Assembly: GCF_024806835.1 (NCBI RefSeq)
Contig: NZ_JANTYU010000009.1
Span: 21,163 to 85,162, forward strand
Direction of reading: 5' to 3'
Length of the DNA stretch: 64,000 bases
From: Xanthomonas sp. 3793
GTDB lineage: Bacteria > Pseudomonadota > Gammaproteobacteria > Xanthomonadales > Xanthomonadaceae
The translations under genes were made by a program, and so were the position numbers. Under the pieces are notes generated by a model. The model was not told where the DNA came from and did no database searches. It saw only the letters and a program-made list of their open reading frames with translations. Positions 27,367 to 36,443 of this stretch are shown here, piece after piece (position 1 is the first letter of the stretch; each line of letters opens with the position of its first letter).

Positions 27367-28340
27367 TATCGCCCAGCCGGGCGCTGCCCGGCGTCCGTGG
27401 CCGGTGCAGGCGGTGCCAGTGCCGTATCAGGAGCTGCCGCGGCACCGGGTAGGGGCGGGGCCGGCATGGCGTCGAGCAGCGCCTGTATCTCGTTCTGGGT
27501 CTGCTGCTGGTACCAGTGCCCATCGCGCTTGATCAGCGCCACGGTCAGGTCGATGGCGTGTGCGGCCAGCGGATAGCGCAGCCGCACCTGGGCGCTATCG
27601 CCGTCCTGCTTGATCAACCCGGTGCGCAGCGCGTCCAGGCTGGTGTCGATCGACAGGTCGTAGCGCTCCAGCACCTTTTTGCACGCCGCCCAGAACGGCC
27701 CGAGCCGGCGCAGGCTGTCTTCCATGCCCAGCCGTTGCAGGTCGGCGTCGGAGGTGATGCCGGTGGCGCGGGCCGCAGCCACCAGGTCGGCGATGCTGGC
27801 CTTGGCGCGCGCGCGATCAGCCAGCGGCGCGGTGGCCGCCCAGGCGCTCAGCGCGTCGACCAACTGCACGTAATGGGCGCGCTGCTCGGGCTGGTAATCG
27901 TTGCGGCTGCGCAGGTACTGCACGCCGAACTGACCCAGCGACTGCGCCGCCTGGGCGATGCCGCGCGATTGCCCGGCCAGCTGCGCGTCGAAGGCCTGCT
28001 GCAGACGACGCTCGGCATCGGGCGCCGACAACGACCCCAGCAGCGCACCGACCTCGTTGGGCAGCGGCAGCTCGGTCAGCGGCCAGCGGCTGGCACCGCT
28101 GCGCCAGGCCGCTTCCAACTGGGTGTATTGCGCCGGCGTCACCCGGATCCGCGCATAGGCGACCAGGTCGTTGCGCCGCAGCGGCAGGGTCATCGACTGC
28201 ATCGCGGCGGCCGGTTCGGCGTCGGCACCGGGCAAGGGAGCGGCAGCGTCGTTGCGCTGGCAGCCGCCGACGCACAGCGCAGCAAGCAACACCCATGCGA
28301 TGGACTGACACCGGCCTGCGCGGACGGTAAATGGCGACAT
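27366..28340 (-). CDS. Lipoprotein of unknown function, coupled to plsB
   Basis: A 324-residue protein with signal peptide and lipobox (VLLAALCVGGC, Cys about residue 27). The mature part is mostly helical and alanine-rich; visible stretches include LRRNDLVAYARIRVTPAQY, LPLPNEVGALLGSL and KRDGHWYQQQTQNEIQALL, the last resembling the end of a DUF-type periplasmic domain near residues 270-290. I do not recognise the family. Its stop codon overlaps the plsB start, so both are translated from one mRNA. An envelope function linked to lipid metabolism is possible but unproven. The start at 28340 precedes the signal directly; 28412 is the alternative. Confidence 0.75.
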   Translation of the reverse strand: MSPFTVRAGRCQSIAWVLLAALCVGGCQRNDAAAPLPGADAEPAAAMQSMTLPLRRNDLVAYARIRVTPAQYTQLEAAWRSGASRWPLTELPLPNEVGALLGSLSAPDAERRLQQAFDAQLAGQSRGIAQAAQSLGQFGVQYLRSRNDYQPEQRAHYVQLVDALSAWAATAPLADRARAKASIADLVAAARATGITSDADLQRLGMEDSLRRLGPFWAACKKVLERYDLSIDTSLDALRTGLIKQDGDSAQVRLRYPLAAHAIDLTVALIKRDGHWYQQQTQNEIQALLDAMPAPPLPGAAAAPDTALAPPAPATDAGQRPAGR

Positions 28341-28745
28341 GCGCACGATGTTCCCCTGATCGATCGGCGCATCTTGCTGTCTGAATGCACCGGCGGCAAG
28401 GCGTGGCGCCACCGTGCGTCACGGTATGGTGCAAAGATGTTACTTTTTCGTAGTTCCCGTGCGATGTCAGCCGGTGTCCGACATTGGCTGCTGTTGTCTT
28501 ATTCGGACAACTTTGTCCACCAATCAGGTCGCAACCCTTGTCCCAGCTCTGTTTGACGCAATGGTGCGGCGCATCATGTAAGCGCTTGCAGTTCCTGCTA
28601 GCGTGCGCGCCATCTCGCTTCGAGGTCGCCATCGGATGGGGCCGATGACATTCATGAGCCTGTGCGACACGAACGTTCTGCGCCAGCAGACCGTGCGCCC
28701 TGTACTGGCGTGCGGTCGCCACCGCCTTGCCTTGGAGAAAGCGCC
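28341..28745. promoter_or_regulatory. Divergent promoter region of lipoprotein/plsB and lacI genes
   Basis: This 405-bp gap separates the leftward lipoprotein-plsB pair from the rightward LacI-type regulator. It holds one LacI-type operator (28577-28590). Segments such as TTGTCTTATTCGGACAACTTTG near 28493 look AT-rich enough for promoters, but no pair of boxes is clear. No gene is supported. Confidence 0.5.
28577..28590 (+). promoter_or_regulatory. LacI-family operator (TGTAAGCGCTTGCA)
   Basis: A near-perfect palindrome with the central GCGC of LacI/GalR operators; only one symmetric pair of bases fails. It lies 156 bp before the lacI-like gene at 28746 and suggests autoregulation. It differs from the xyl-box (TGGTAGCGCTAACA) at several outer positions. 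Confidence 0.7.
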
Positions 28746-29798
28746 ATGAGTCGGCCACGTTCGGAAGGCGGCAGCGTCACCATCAAGGATGTCGCGCGCG
28801 AGGCGCAGGTCTCGGTGGCCACGGTGTCGCGCACCATGAACGGGCATCAGCACGTGGCCGAATCGGTGCGCGAACGCGTGCTGCAGGTGGCACGGGCGCT
28901 GAACTACATCCCCCATCACGCTGCGCGCAGCCTGAGCAGCCGTCGCACCCACACCATCGGCGTGGTGTTGCCGGACCTGCATGGCGAGTTCTTTTCCGAA
29001 TTGATCCGCGGCATCGACCAGGTGGCGCGCGACCAGGGCTACCACTTGCTGGTGTCCAGTTCGCACGGCGACCCGCAGGCGCAGCGCCGCGCACTCGAAC
29101 GCCTGCCCGGGCGCGTGGATGGCGTGGTGGTGATGTCGCCGTCGCTGGGCGATTCGGGCGTGCATGAGGACGCATTGCCCGGCGGCCTGCCGGCGGTGCT
29201 GCTCAACTGCGCCGGCAGCGCCAGCCAGCGCCCGGTGCTCAATGTCGACAACTACGGCGGGGCGCGGGTGATGACCCGCCATCTGCGCGACAGCGGCCAC
29301 CGCCGCATCGCCTTCATCGCCGGCCCGGACGACAACTTCGACGCGCACGAGCGCCTGCGCGGCTATCGCGACGAGCTGGCGGTGGATGCCGACGCGCAGC
29401 CGTGGGTGCTGCCTGGCAACTTCGACGAGGAATCCGGCTACCGCGCCGGCCAGGTGCTGGCGCAGGATGCGCGCCCGGACGCGGTGTTCGCCGCCAACGA
29501 CATGATGGCGCTGGGCTGCCTGTTCGCGCTCGGCCATGCCGGGCTGAAGGTGCCGCACGACATCGCGCTGGCCGGCTTCGACGATGTGCCGATGGCGCGT
29601 TACGTGCTGCCAGCGCTGACCACCATGCGCGTGGACATCGCCGGGCTGGGCGCGCGTGCGCTGCGCCTGCTGCTGGGCCAGCAGCTGGTGGACGCACCCG
29701 CGCCACCCGCCGATGCCGCACCGCCGGCGTTTTCGGAAATGGTGCCCGAGCTGATCGTGCGTGCGTCCAGTGCCCCGCGTAGCGCGGCTGGAGGCTAG
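28746..29798 (+). CDS. LacI-family transcriptional regulator
   Basis: A 350-residue repressor. The ATG at 28746 has GGAGA upstream. The N-terminal DNA-binding domain is standard: VTIKDVAREAQVSVATVSR (about residues 11-29), then RVLQVARALNYIPHHAARSL as hinge-helix region. The periplasmic-binding-protein-like effector domain follows (IGVVLPDLHGEFFSELIRGI, RHLRDSGHRRIAFIAGP, PDAVFAANDMMALG, IALAGFDDVPMARYVLPALT). It sits directly upstream of two TonB receptors and a tryptophan halogenase, the usual layout of a carbohydrate-utilisation locus, and probably controls them through sites such as 28577-28590 and 33087-33100. Confidence 0.94.
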   Translation: MSRPRSEGGSVTIKDVAREAQVSVATVSRTMNGHQHVAESVRERVLQVARALNYIPHHAARSLSSRRTHTIGVVLPDLHGEFFSELIRGIDQVARDQGYHLLVSSSHGDPQAQRRALERLPGRVDGVVVMSPSLGDSGVHEDALPGGLPAVLLNCAGSASQRPVLNVDNYGGARVMTRHLRDSGHRRIAFIAGPDDNFDAHERLRGYRDELAVDADAQPWVLPGNFDEESGYRAGQVLAQDARPDAVFAANDMMALGCLFALGHAGLKVPHDIALAGFDDVPMARYVLPALTTMRVDIAGLGARALRLLLGQQLVDAPAPPADAAPPAFSEMVPELIVRASSAPRSAAGG

Positions 29799-29964
29799 AC
29801 ACATGCGCCACGTCGCATCTTCACGAATTCTTTGCGGTTTCTTATGTTTTTTATAACACCTGTCGTTTGCCTGTTGCCGTCCTGCAGTCCTTGAAACAAC
29901 GCACTACCCGCGCCACGCCGACCACTTTGCCGGTACGCGCCTGACCCCTGGGAGGGGGAAAGTC

Positions 29965-32900
29965 ATGAAGACCTACCGCACCGTGTCCACCCTGCCGGCA
30001 CGCAGCCTGTTGTGCTGCGCCCTCGCCGCTTCGTTGTTGTCCGCCGCCCCGGCGATGGCCCAGTCCAGCAATGCCACCTTGCGCGGACAGGTCGCCACAT
30101 CCCAGGCAGGCACCACCGTGACCGCGACCAACGTCGCCAGCGGCGCAGTGCGACGGGTGACCACCGGTGCGGACGGTACCTATGCGCTGGTGGGCCTGCC
30201 GCCGGGCACCTACAAGGTGGAAGCCGGCCCCGGCACCGAGAAGACCGTGACCCTGTCGGTGGCCTCGTCGGTCAGCCTGGATCTGGGCGGCGGCGGCGAA
30301 GCGACGGCTCCGGCAGGCGACGCCACCACGCTGGATGCGGTGCAGGTCACCGCCACCACGCTGCAGGAGGTCAAGACCTCCGAGGTGGGCACCAATATTT
30401 CGTTGAAGCAGATCAACACGGTGCCGCAGCTGACGCGCAACTTCCTGGAGTTTGCCGACACCGTGCCGGGCATGCAGTTCGAGACCGATGCCAATGGCAA
30501 CAGCCGCATCCGTGGCGGCGCGCAGGCCAGCTCGGCGGTCAACGTCTATATCGATGGTGTGGGCCAGAAGAGCTACCTGTTCGGTGGCGTGTCCGGCCAG
30601 CAGCAGAGCGCGGGCAACCCGTTCCCGCAGCTGGCGATCGGCGAGTACAAGGTCATCACCTCCAACTACAAGGCCGAGTTCGACCAGGTGGGATCGGCGG
30701 CGATCGTGGCGTCCACCAAGTCCGGCGGCAACGAATTCCACGGCGAGATCTTCGGGCGCACCACCAATACCGATTTCCGTGCGCGCCAGGCCGACGAGCG
30801 CGCCGGTGCGCCCAACGCCGACGGCAACAAGCGCCAGACCCACCAGGACGAGTACGGCATGGCCTTCAGCGGGCCGATCGTCAAGGACAAGGCGCACTTC
30901 TTCCTCAGCTACGAAGGCAAGGGGTTCGAGGTGTCGGCCAATCCGGTGTCGGTGCCCGATAACTTCAGCAGCCTGCGCGACGACTTGCCGGCCGGCGTGC
31001 AAAGCCGCCTGGGCTCGGTCACCCGTCCCTTCAACGAAGACCTGTACTTCGGCAAGATCGATTGGGACATCGGCGACAACGACCGCCTGGAGCTCACCGC
31101 CAAGTACCGCGACGAAGAAAGCCGCGACAGCGTGGGCGATCGCAATACCGCCATCGCCGCCAAGATCAACCTCAATACCGAAGAGCGCTACGACCTGCGC
31201 TGGCAGCATTTCGGCGAGAACTACGTCAACGAAGCGCGCGTGTCGTACGAAGACGTGCTGTTCAACCCCACCGCCTACACCATCGGCAGCCAGACCGTGT
31301 ACACGCGCGGCATTGCCGAAGACGATGTGCTGATCAACGACGACGCCACCAGCGGCCTGGCGATCCAGCGCAAGGGGCAGAAAGGCCCGAGCTTCCAGAA
31401 CGATCTGACCTTCAACAACATCGAGTGGCATGGCAGCCACGTCATCAAGATGGGCGTGAAGTACAAGGAAGTGGAGCTGACCCAGAGCGAGAATTCGGCG
31501 GCCAACCCGTCGTTCTACTACGCGGTGGGCGATGGCGCAGGCACCGCGCCCATTCCCTACCAGGTGCGCTTCAACCTGCCGTTTGCCGGCGCCGCGCCGT
31601 CGGTCACCACCACCAGCAAGCAGCTTGGCCTGTACATCCAGGACGATTGGGACGTCAACGACAAGCTGCAGTTGAACATCGGCGTACGCTGGGATGGCGA
31701 GAAGATTCCATCCTACCTGGACAACGTGACCCCGCCGGAAGTGGTCGCCGCACTGAACGGCCCCGGTACCGACCCGGCGGTCAGCGCCACCTATGCCGAG
31801 CAACTGGCCAAGGGTGGAGTGAACGTCAACGACTACATCAGCAACGGCCGTAATCGCAAACAGGACAACAACAACTTCGCGCCGCGCCTGGGCTTTTCCT
31901 ACGACTTCCGTGGCGACGAATCGCTGGTGCTGTTCGGTGGCGCCGGGCGCAGCTACGACCGCAACCTGTTCGACATCATGGGCCTGGAGCAGGTCAAGTC
32001 TGCGCTGTCGCAGTACACCATCCGCTTTGTCGAATCCTCCGGTTGCACCCCGGCGGCCGGCACCTGCACCAACTTCAACCCGTCCTTTGTCAGCAATCCG
32101 GACAGCCTGGGCGGCCTGGTCGATGCACGTGTGCGCAACGGCGAGATCGACCTGCTCAACAACGATCTGAAGACGCCGTATTCGGACCAGTATTCGCTTG
32201 GCCTGCGTACCCGTGTGGGCGAGTGGAGCAATTCGGCCACGGTGTCCTACATCCACAGCAAGGATGGTTTGATCCTCACGCTGGGTAATCGCTATCCCAA
32301 CGGCGATTTCTTCCAGGCCGGTGCGCAACCGTGGACCCAGTCACCGGCGGGCTTCGGCAACCTGATCATCGGCAACAACGGTGTCGAAACCAAGACCGCG
32401 CAGTTGCTGTTGTCCACCGACAAGGCCTACACCAAGGAAAGCGGCTGGGGCCTGACCGCGGCGTACACGTTCTCGCGCGCACGCGGCAATCGCGGCAACG
32501 ACGATCAGTACGGCTTCGATGCCGCGACCATCGCCAATTACCCGTTCCTGGATCTGAACTCGGTGCCGCGCCACCGGCTGGTGTTGACCGGGATCTACGA
32601 CCTGTTCTGGGGCATCAGTGCCTCGGCCAAGCTGACCCTGGCCACGGTGGCGCCGCGCAACGAGGCGGTGTCGTACGACCTGTATGGCGGCCCGCCATCG
32701 GACAACATCCGCATCGTCTCGGTGGATGCGCCGGGCGGCAAGTTCATCGCCGGTGGCGACATCTTCGGCACGCGCCAGCTGGATCTGTCCTTGTCCAAGG
32801 ACATGCATGTCACCGACGCACTCACCGTGCAGGTGCGCGGCGATCTGATCAATGCGCTGAACTTCCGCAACTACGATCAGTACTCCATCGACTGGGGCGA

Positions 32901-32997
32901 TGCCGGCGTGTACAACCCGCGCGTGAGCATCAACCAGTACGGCGCGATCTCCACTCCGCCGCGCACCCTGTTTTTGAGCGCCCGCATCATCTGGTAA
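29965..32997 (+). CDS. Oar-like TonB-dependent receptor, copy 1
   Basis: A 1010-residue outer-membrane receptor. Signal peptide SLLCCALAASLLSAAPAMAQ is followed by a carboxypeptidase-regulatory-like domain (about residues 34-100, LRGQVATSQAG ... LVGLPPGTYKVEAGPG). A TonB-box-like LDAVQVTATTLQEVKTSEVG leads to the plug and a long barrel ending in LFLSARIIW, with a terminal aromatic residue. This architecture is the Oar/OmpA-related TonB group that takes up large or complex ligands. It has the same length as the next receptor and nearly the same first 45 residues and leader, so the two are tandem paralogues. The ligand is unknown. Confidence 0.93.
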   Translation: MKTYRTVSTLPARSLLCCALAASLLSAAPAMAQSSNATLRGQVATSQAGTTVTATNVASGAVRRVTTGADGTYALVGLPPGTYKVEAGPGTEKTVTLSVASSVSLDLGGGGEATAPAGDATTLDAVQVTATTLQEVKTSEVGTNISLKQINTVPQLTRNFLEFADTVPGMQFETDANGNSRIRGGAQASSAVNVYIDGVGQKSYLFGGVSGQQQSAGNPFPQLAIGEYKVITSNYKAEFDQVGSAAIVASTKSGGNEFHGEIFGRTTNTDFRARQADERAGAPNADGNKRQTHQDEYGMAFSGPIVKDKAHFFLSYEGKGFEVSANPVSVPDNFSSLRDDLPAGVQSRLGSVTRPFNEDLYFGKIDWDIGDNDRLELTAKYRDEESRDSVGDRNTAIAAKINLNTEERYDLRWQHFGENYVNEARVSYEDVLFNPTAYTIGSQTVYTRGIAEDDVLINDDATSGLAIQRKGQKGPSFQNDLTFNNIEWHGSHVIKMGVKYKEVELTQSENSAANPSFYYAVGDGAGTAPIPYQVRFNLPFAGAAPSVTTTSKQLGLYIQDDWDVNDKLQLNIGVRWDGEKIPSYLDNVTPPEVVAALNGPGTDPAVSATYAEQLAKGGVNVNDYISNGRNRKQDNNNFAPRLGFSYDFRGDESLVLFGGAGRSYDRNLFDIMGLEQVKSALSQYTIRFVESSGCTPAAGTCTNFNPSFVSNPDSLGGLVDARVRNGEIDLLNNDLKTPYSDQYSLGLRTRVGEWSNSATVSYIHSKDGLILTLGNRYPNGDFFQAGAQPWTQSPAGFGNLIIGNNGVETKTAQLLLSTDKAYTKESGWGLTAAYTFSRARGNRGNDDQYGFDAATIANYPFLDLNSVPRHRLVLTGIYDLFWGISASAKLTLATVAPRNEAVSYDLYGGPPSDNIRIVSVDAPGGKFIAGGDIFGTRQLDLSLSKDMHVTDALTVQVRGDLINALNFRNYDQYSIDWGDAGVYNPRVSINQYGAISTPPRTLFLSARIIW

Positions 32998-33300
32998 GCC
33001 GGCCCTGCGGTCTGCCACGACTGTTGCAGACCGCAGGTTTCGCACACTTCCTTCTTCCCCCGCACGAAGATCGCGCCGCTCTGGACTGGTAACGCTTACG
33101 GTCCGTTGCGGTGCATGCCGTGCAGCGCGAGCAATGACGCGCTGCGCGTGCTGCAACGCTTGCTGGTTTGTGGTTCTTGTTTGCAGTTGCTGTCGTTTGT
33201 TGCGTTGCCTGCTGTCCCCGTATCACTCACATCAAAGTACCAACCTCGACGCGCCAGTCACTCCACTGGTTCGCGCTTTACCCCTGGGAGGGGGAAAGTC
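32998..33300. promoter_or_regulatory. Spacer between the two TonB receptors with operator-like site
   Basis: A 303-bp gap. It contains a LacI-type site at 33087-33100 and, just before the second receptor, the same leader (CCCCTGGGAGGGGGAAAGTC) as the first receptor has. A rightward frame starting at 33106 runs into the receptor but adds no sensible N-terminus, so ATG 33301 is the start. Confidence 0.55.
33087..33100 (+). promoter_or_regulatory. LacI-type operator-like site before the second receptor
   Basis: TGGTAACGCTTACG shares the CGCTTAC half with the operator at 28577-28590 (10 of 14 matches) and 11 of 14 with the xyl-box. It lies 201 bp before the receptor start. The asymmetric centre makes it weaker than the other sites. 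Confidence 0.5.
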
Positions 33301-36300
33301 ATGAAGACCCACCGTACCGTCTCCACCCTGCCGGCGCGCAGCCTGTTGTGCTGCGCCCTGGCCGCCTCGTTGTTCGCCACCACTCCGGCCATGGCCCAGT
33401 CCAGCAACGCCACGTTGCGCGGCCAGGTCGCCTCCGCACAGAGCGGCAGCGAAGTCGTCGTCACCAACCTCGCCACCGGCTCGGTGCGTCGCGCGCCGGT
33501 CAATGCGAACGGCAACTACACCATCGTCGGTCTGCAGCCGGGCACCTACAAGGTCGAATCCAACGGCGTCAGCCGCACGGTTACCTTGTCGGTGGCCTCC
33601 AGCGCCACCGTCGATCTCGGCACGGAGACGGCGGCCGCGCCCGCCGGCGATGCGACCACGCTGGACACGGTGACGGTCAGCGCGCCAATGATTCGCGACG
33701 TCAAGACGTCGGAGGTGGGCAACACGGTCTCTCTGCGTCAGATCCAACAGCTGCCGCAGGCGACGCGTAACTTCCTTGAGTTTGCCGATACCGTGCCGGG
33801 CATGGTGTTCACGATCGACCAGGACGGCAATACAAAACTGCGCGGTGGCGCTTCCAATGCCAGCTCCAGCAACTTGTATATCGACGGCGTGAGCCAGAAG
33901 AGCTACGTGTCCGGCGGTGGTATTGCCGGGCAGGACGAGACCCAGGGCAATCCATTCCCGCAGCTCGCCATCGGCGAGTACAAGGTGATCACCTCCAATT
34001 ACAAGGCCGAATACGGCCAGATCAGCGGCGCGGCGATCACTGCAGCCACCAAGTCCGGCACCAATGAGTTCCACGGCGAAGCGTTCTACCGCTTCACCAA
34101 CCAGGATCTGCGCAAGGAACGTCCGGACGAAGAAGATGGAAAGGTGGACTCGCAGACCAAGGAGTACGGCTTTGCGATCGGCGGCCCGCTGATCCAGGAC
34201 CGCATGCATTTCTTCTTCGCTTATGAAGGCAAGGACAACGTGGCGCCCAAGAGCGTGCAGCCCAGCGCCGAAGCCTCGCCGTTCATTGGCCTGCTGCCGT
34301 CCAACCTGCGCGATCAGTACGGTGCGTCCAACATGCCGTTCACCGAAGACCTGTACTTCGGCAAGATCGACTTCGAACCGACCGATAACGATCGCATCGA
34401 ACTGGCAACGCAGTACCGCGATGAAACCCAGGTCAGTAACGTCGGCGGCCAGAACGCGCCCGACCGCGCGGTGGACAAGATCAACAAGGACAAGCGCACC
34501 AGCCTGCGTTGGCAGCACAGCGCCGACAGCTGGTTCAACGAAGCGATCCTCACCACCGAGGATTCGCGCAACGTGCCAACGCCGCGCGGTACCGGCAACG
34601 GCTCCATCTACACCTACATCGACCGGACCCAGGCCGATCCGCGCCAGTGGGTGTTCCTCAACACCGGCGCCGCCAGCGGCGAAGACTTCAAGTTGCGTAG
34701 TCAAAAGGGCTGGTCGTTCCAGAACGATCTGACCTTCAACGCACTGCAGTGGCATGGCGAGCACACCATCAAGACCGGCGTGACCTACCGCGACATCAAG
34801 CTGACCTCACGCGAATCCAGCTCGCTCAACCCGCAGTTCAGCTATGAGGTTGGCCAGAACGGCGTGGCGCCGGTGCCGTTCCAGGTGCGCTATATCCGTG
34901 CCTTCGATAACCCTGGCCAGTTGCCGGTGGTGGAGTCGCCGTCCAAGCAATACGGCATCTACCTGCAGGACGATTGGGCGGTGAACGACAAGCTTATGCT
35001 CAACATCGGCGTGCGTTATGACTACGAGGACACACCTGCGTACACCGACTTCGTGACGTCGCAGCCGTTTGTGGACGCGTTGTATTCGAACGATCCTGAC
35101 AACCCGGGTCAGCCGTGGGCCAACCGCCTGCTGCCCAGCGGCATCAACGTGGCCGACTACATCAGCACCGGCAACAACCGCAAGAACTTCAAGGATGCCT
35201 GGGCGCCGCGCTTGGGCTTCTCGTATGACTTCTTCGGCGACGAGAGCGCGGTGCTGCACGGCGGTGCCGGCCGTTCCTACGATCGCAACCTGTTCGAGCA
35301 GCTCGCACTGGAATCGGTCAAGGCTGCATTGTCGCCGGTGGTGGTGTATTTCAGCGATGCCGCCAGCGGACAGCCCTGCTTCCGCGACGACCGTGCGTGC
35401 ACGCCGTGGAACCCGGGGTATCTCAGTGGTATCGATCAGCTGAACACCATCCCGGGCACCAGCGACAGCTCCGAGCTTTTCATGTTCAAGAACAAGCTCA
35501 AGACCCCGTACAGCGACCAGTACAGCATCGGTATCAGCAACCAGGTGGGCGACTGGCTGACCGACGTCACCTTCCAGCGCGTGCTGGCCTATGACGGCCT
35601 GGTGATGAGCCTGGTCAACCGCTACCCGAACGGCGCGTATTTCGACGCCACCGGCAGCGTGCCGTGGGGCGAGCCGGTGCCGGGTTACCGCAACACCATC
35701 CTGGGCTACAACGGCCTGGAGCAACGCAGCAGCCAGGTGCTGCTGTCGGCTGAGAAGCCCTATACCAAGGAATCGGGCTGGGGCTTGAACCTGTCCTACA
35801 CCCACACCAGCGCGCGCCAGAACCGCACCATCGACGAGCCGTTCGCGTTCGACAAGGCGACCATTCGCGACTACCCGTTCGTGAAGTCCGATGCCGTCTC
35901 GGCGCATCGTTTTGTTGCGTCCGGCTCGATCGACGGTCCGTGGGGCGTGACCTTCGGTGCCAAGCTGGTGCTGGCCACGCCGGAGCCGATCAACACGATC
36001 GCCTGCTATGGCTTCACCGATCCCGATGGTGGCACCTGCCAGGCAGTGGGCGTGACCCCGCCGGGCAATGGCAAGTTCCTGCTCGGTGGCAAGATCTGGG
36101 GCTACCGCACCGTGGACCTGCAGGCCAACAAGGAGTTCACGGTGGTGGGCGATTTCAAGCTCAATGCCCGCATCAACGTGCTCAACGCCTTCAACTTCAA
36201 GAACTTCACCCAGTACCAGTACAACAGCTTCGGCAGCGATGGACGCCTGCAGCCCGACATCACCGTGGTCGACAACGGCGAAATCAGCTACGTGCCACGC

Positions 36301-36333
36301 AGTGTCGTGCTGGAAGTGGGCGCCAAGTTCTGA
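33301..36333 (+). CDS. Oar-like TonB-dependent receptor, copy 2
   Basis: A 1010-residue paralogue of the preceding receptor with the same order: signal peptide (ALAASLFATTPAMAQ), carboxypeptidase-regulatory-like domain (about 34-98, TIVGLQPGTYKVESNG), TonB-box-like LDTVTVSAPMIRDVKTSEVG, plug with RNFLEFADTVPGM, barrel ending in VVLEVGAKF. Residues 1-45 are almost identical to copy 1, while the barrel is clearly diverged, including insertions around FRDDRACTPWNPGYL. Divergent barrels suggest different ligands or cell-surface partners. A 26-bp palindrome separates it from the halogenase gene. Confidence 0.93.
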   Translation: MKTHRTVSTLPARSLLCCALAASLFATTPAMAQSSNATLRGQVASAQSGSEVVVTNLATGSVRRAPVNANGNYTIVGLQPGTYKVESNGVSRTVTLSVASSATVDLGTETAAAPAGDATTLDTVTVSAPMIRDVKTSEVGNTVSLRQIQQLPQATRNFLEFADTVPGMVFTIDQDGNTKLRGGASNASSSNLYIDGVSQKSYVSGGGIAGQDETQGNPFPQLAIGEYKVITSNYKAEYGQISGAAITAATKSGTNEFHGEAFYRFTNQDLRKERPDEEDGKVDSQTKEYGFAIGGPLIQDRMHFFFAYEGKDNVAPKSVQPSAEASPFIGLLPSNLRDQYGASNMPFTEDLYFGKIDFEPTDNDRIELATQYRDETQVSNVGGQNAPDRAVDKINKDKRTSLRWQHSADSWFNEAILTTEDSRNVPTPRGTGNGSIYTYIDRTQADPRQWVFLNTGAASGEDFKLRSQKGWSFQNDLTFNALQWHGEHTIKTGVTYRDIKLTSRESSSLNPQFSYEVGQNGVAPVPFQVRYIRAFDNPGQLPVVESPSKQYGIYLQDDWAVNDKLMLNIGVRYDYEDTPAYTDFVTSQPFVDALYSNDPDNPGQPWANRLLPSGINVADYISTGNNRKNFKDAWAPRLGFSYDFFGDESAVLHGGAGRSYDRNLFEQLALESVKAALSPVVVYFSDAASGQPCFRDDRACTPWNPGYLSGIDQLNTIPGTSDSSELFMFKNKLKTPYSDQYSIGISNQVGDWLTDVTFQRVLAYDGLVMSLVNRYPNGAYFDATGSVPWGEPVPGYRNTILGYNGLEQRSSQVLLSAEKPYTKESGWGLNLSYTHTSARQNRTIDEPFAFDKATIRDYPFVKSDAVSAHRFVASGSIDGPWGVTFGAKLVLATPEPINTIACYGFTDPDGGTCQAVGVTPPGNGKFLLGGKIWGYRTVDLQANKEFTVVGDFKLNARINVLNAFNFKNFTQYQYNSFGSDGRLQPDITVVDNGEISYVPRSVVLEVGAKF

Positions 36334-36376
36334 TGCAGCCCAACGCCATCTGACTGCGCTGTGCAGGCAGATGACC

Positions 36377-36402
36377 CGGACGGGGCCAGCTGGCCCCGTC
36401 CG
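36377..36402 (+). terminator. Perfect 26-bp palindrome after receptor copy 2
   Basis: CGGACGGGGCCAG is followed at once by its reverse complement, giving an 11-bp RNA stem with a 4-base loop, 44 bp after the receptor stop. There is no T-run, so it could dampen rather than stop transcription into the halogenase gene, or protect the upstream mRNA end. Confidence 0.55.
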
Positions 36403-36443
36403 CTTGTTGGCGGTTTCCACGTTTGTACAGGGTCGAACGCCGC

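Noticed and set aside
25091..27523. 810-codon leftward frame overlapping plsB
   Set aside because: Same strand but shifted relative to plsB, which has four acyltransferase motifs; the frame has no recognisable motif.
28577..28590. Reading this operator as another xyl-box
   Set aside because: It shares the GCGC centre with the xyl-box but differs at several outer positions, so a different LacI-type regulator is more likely.
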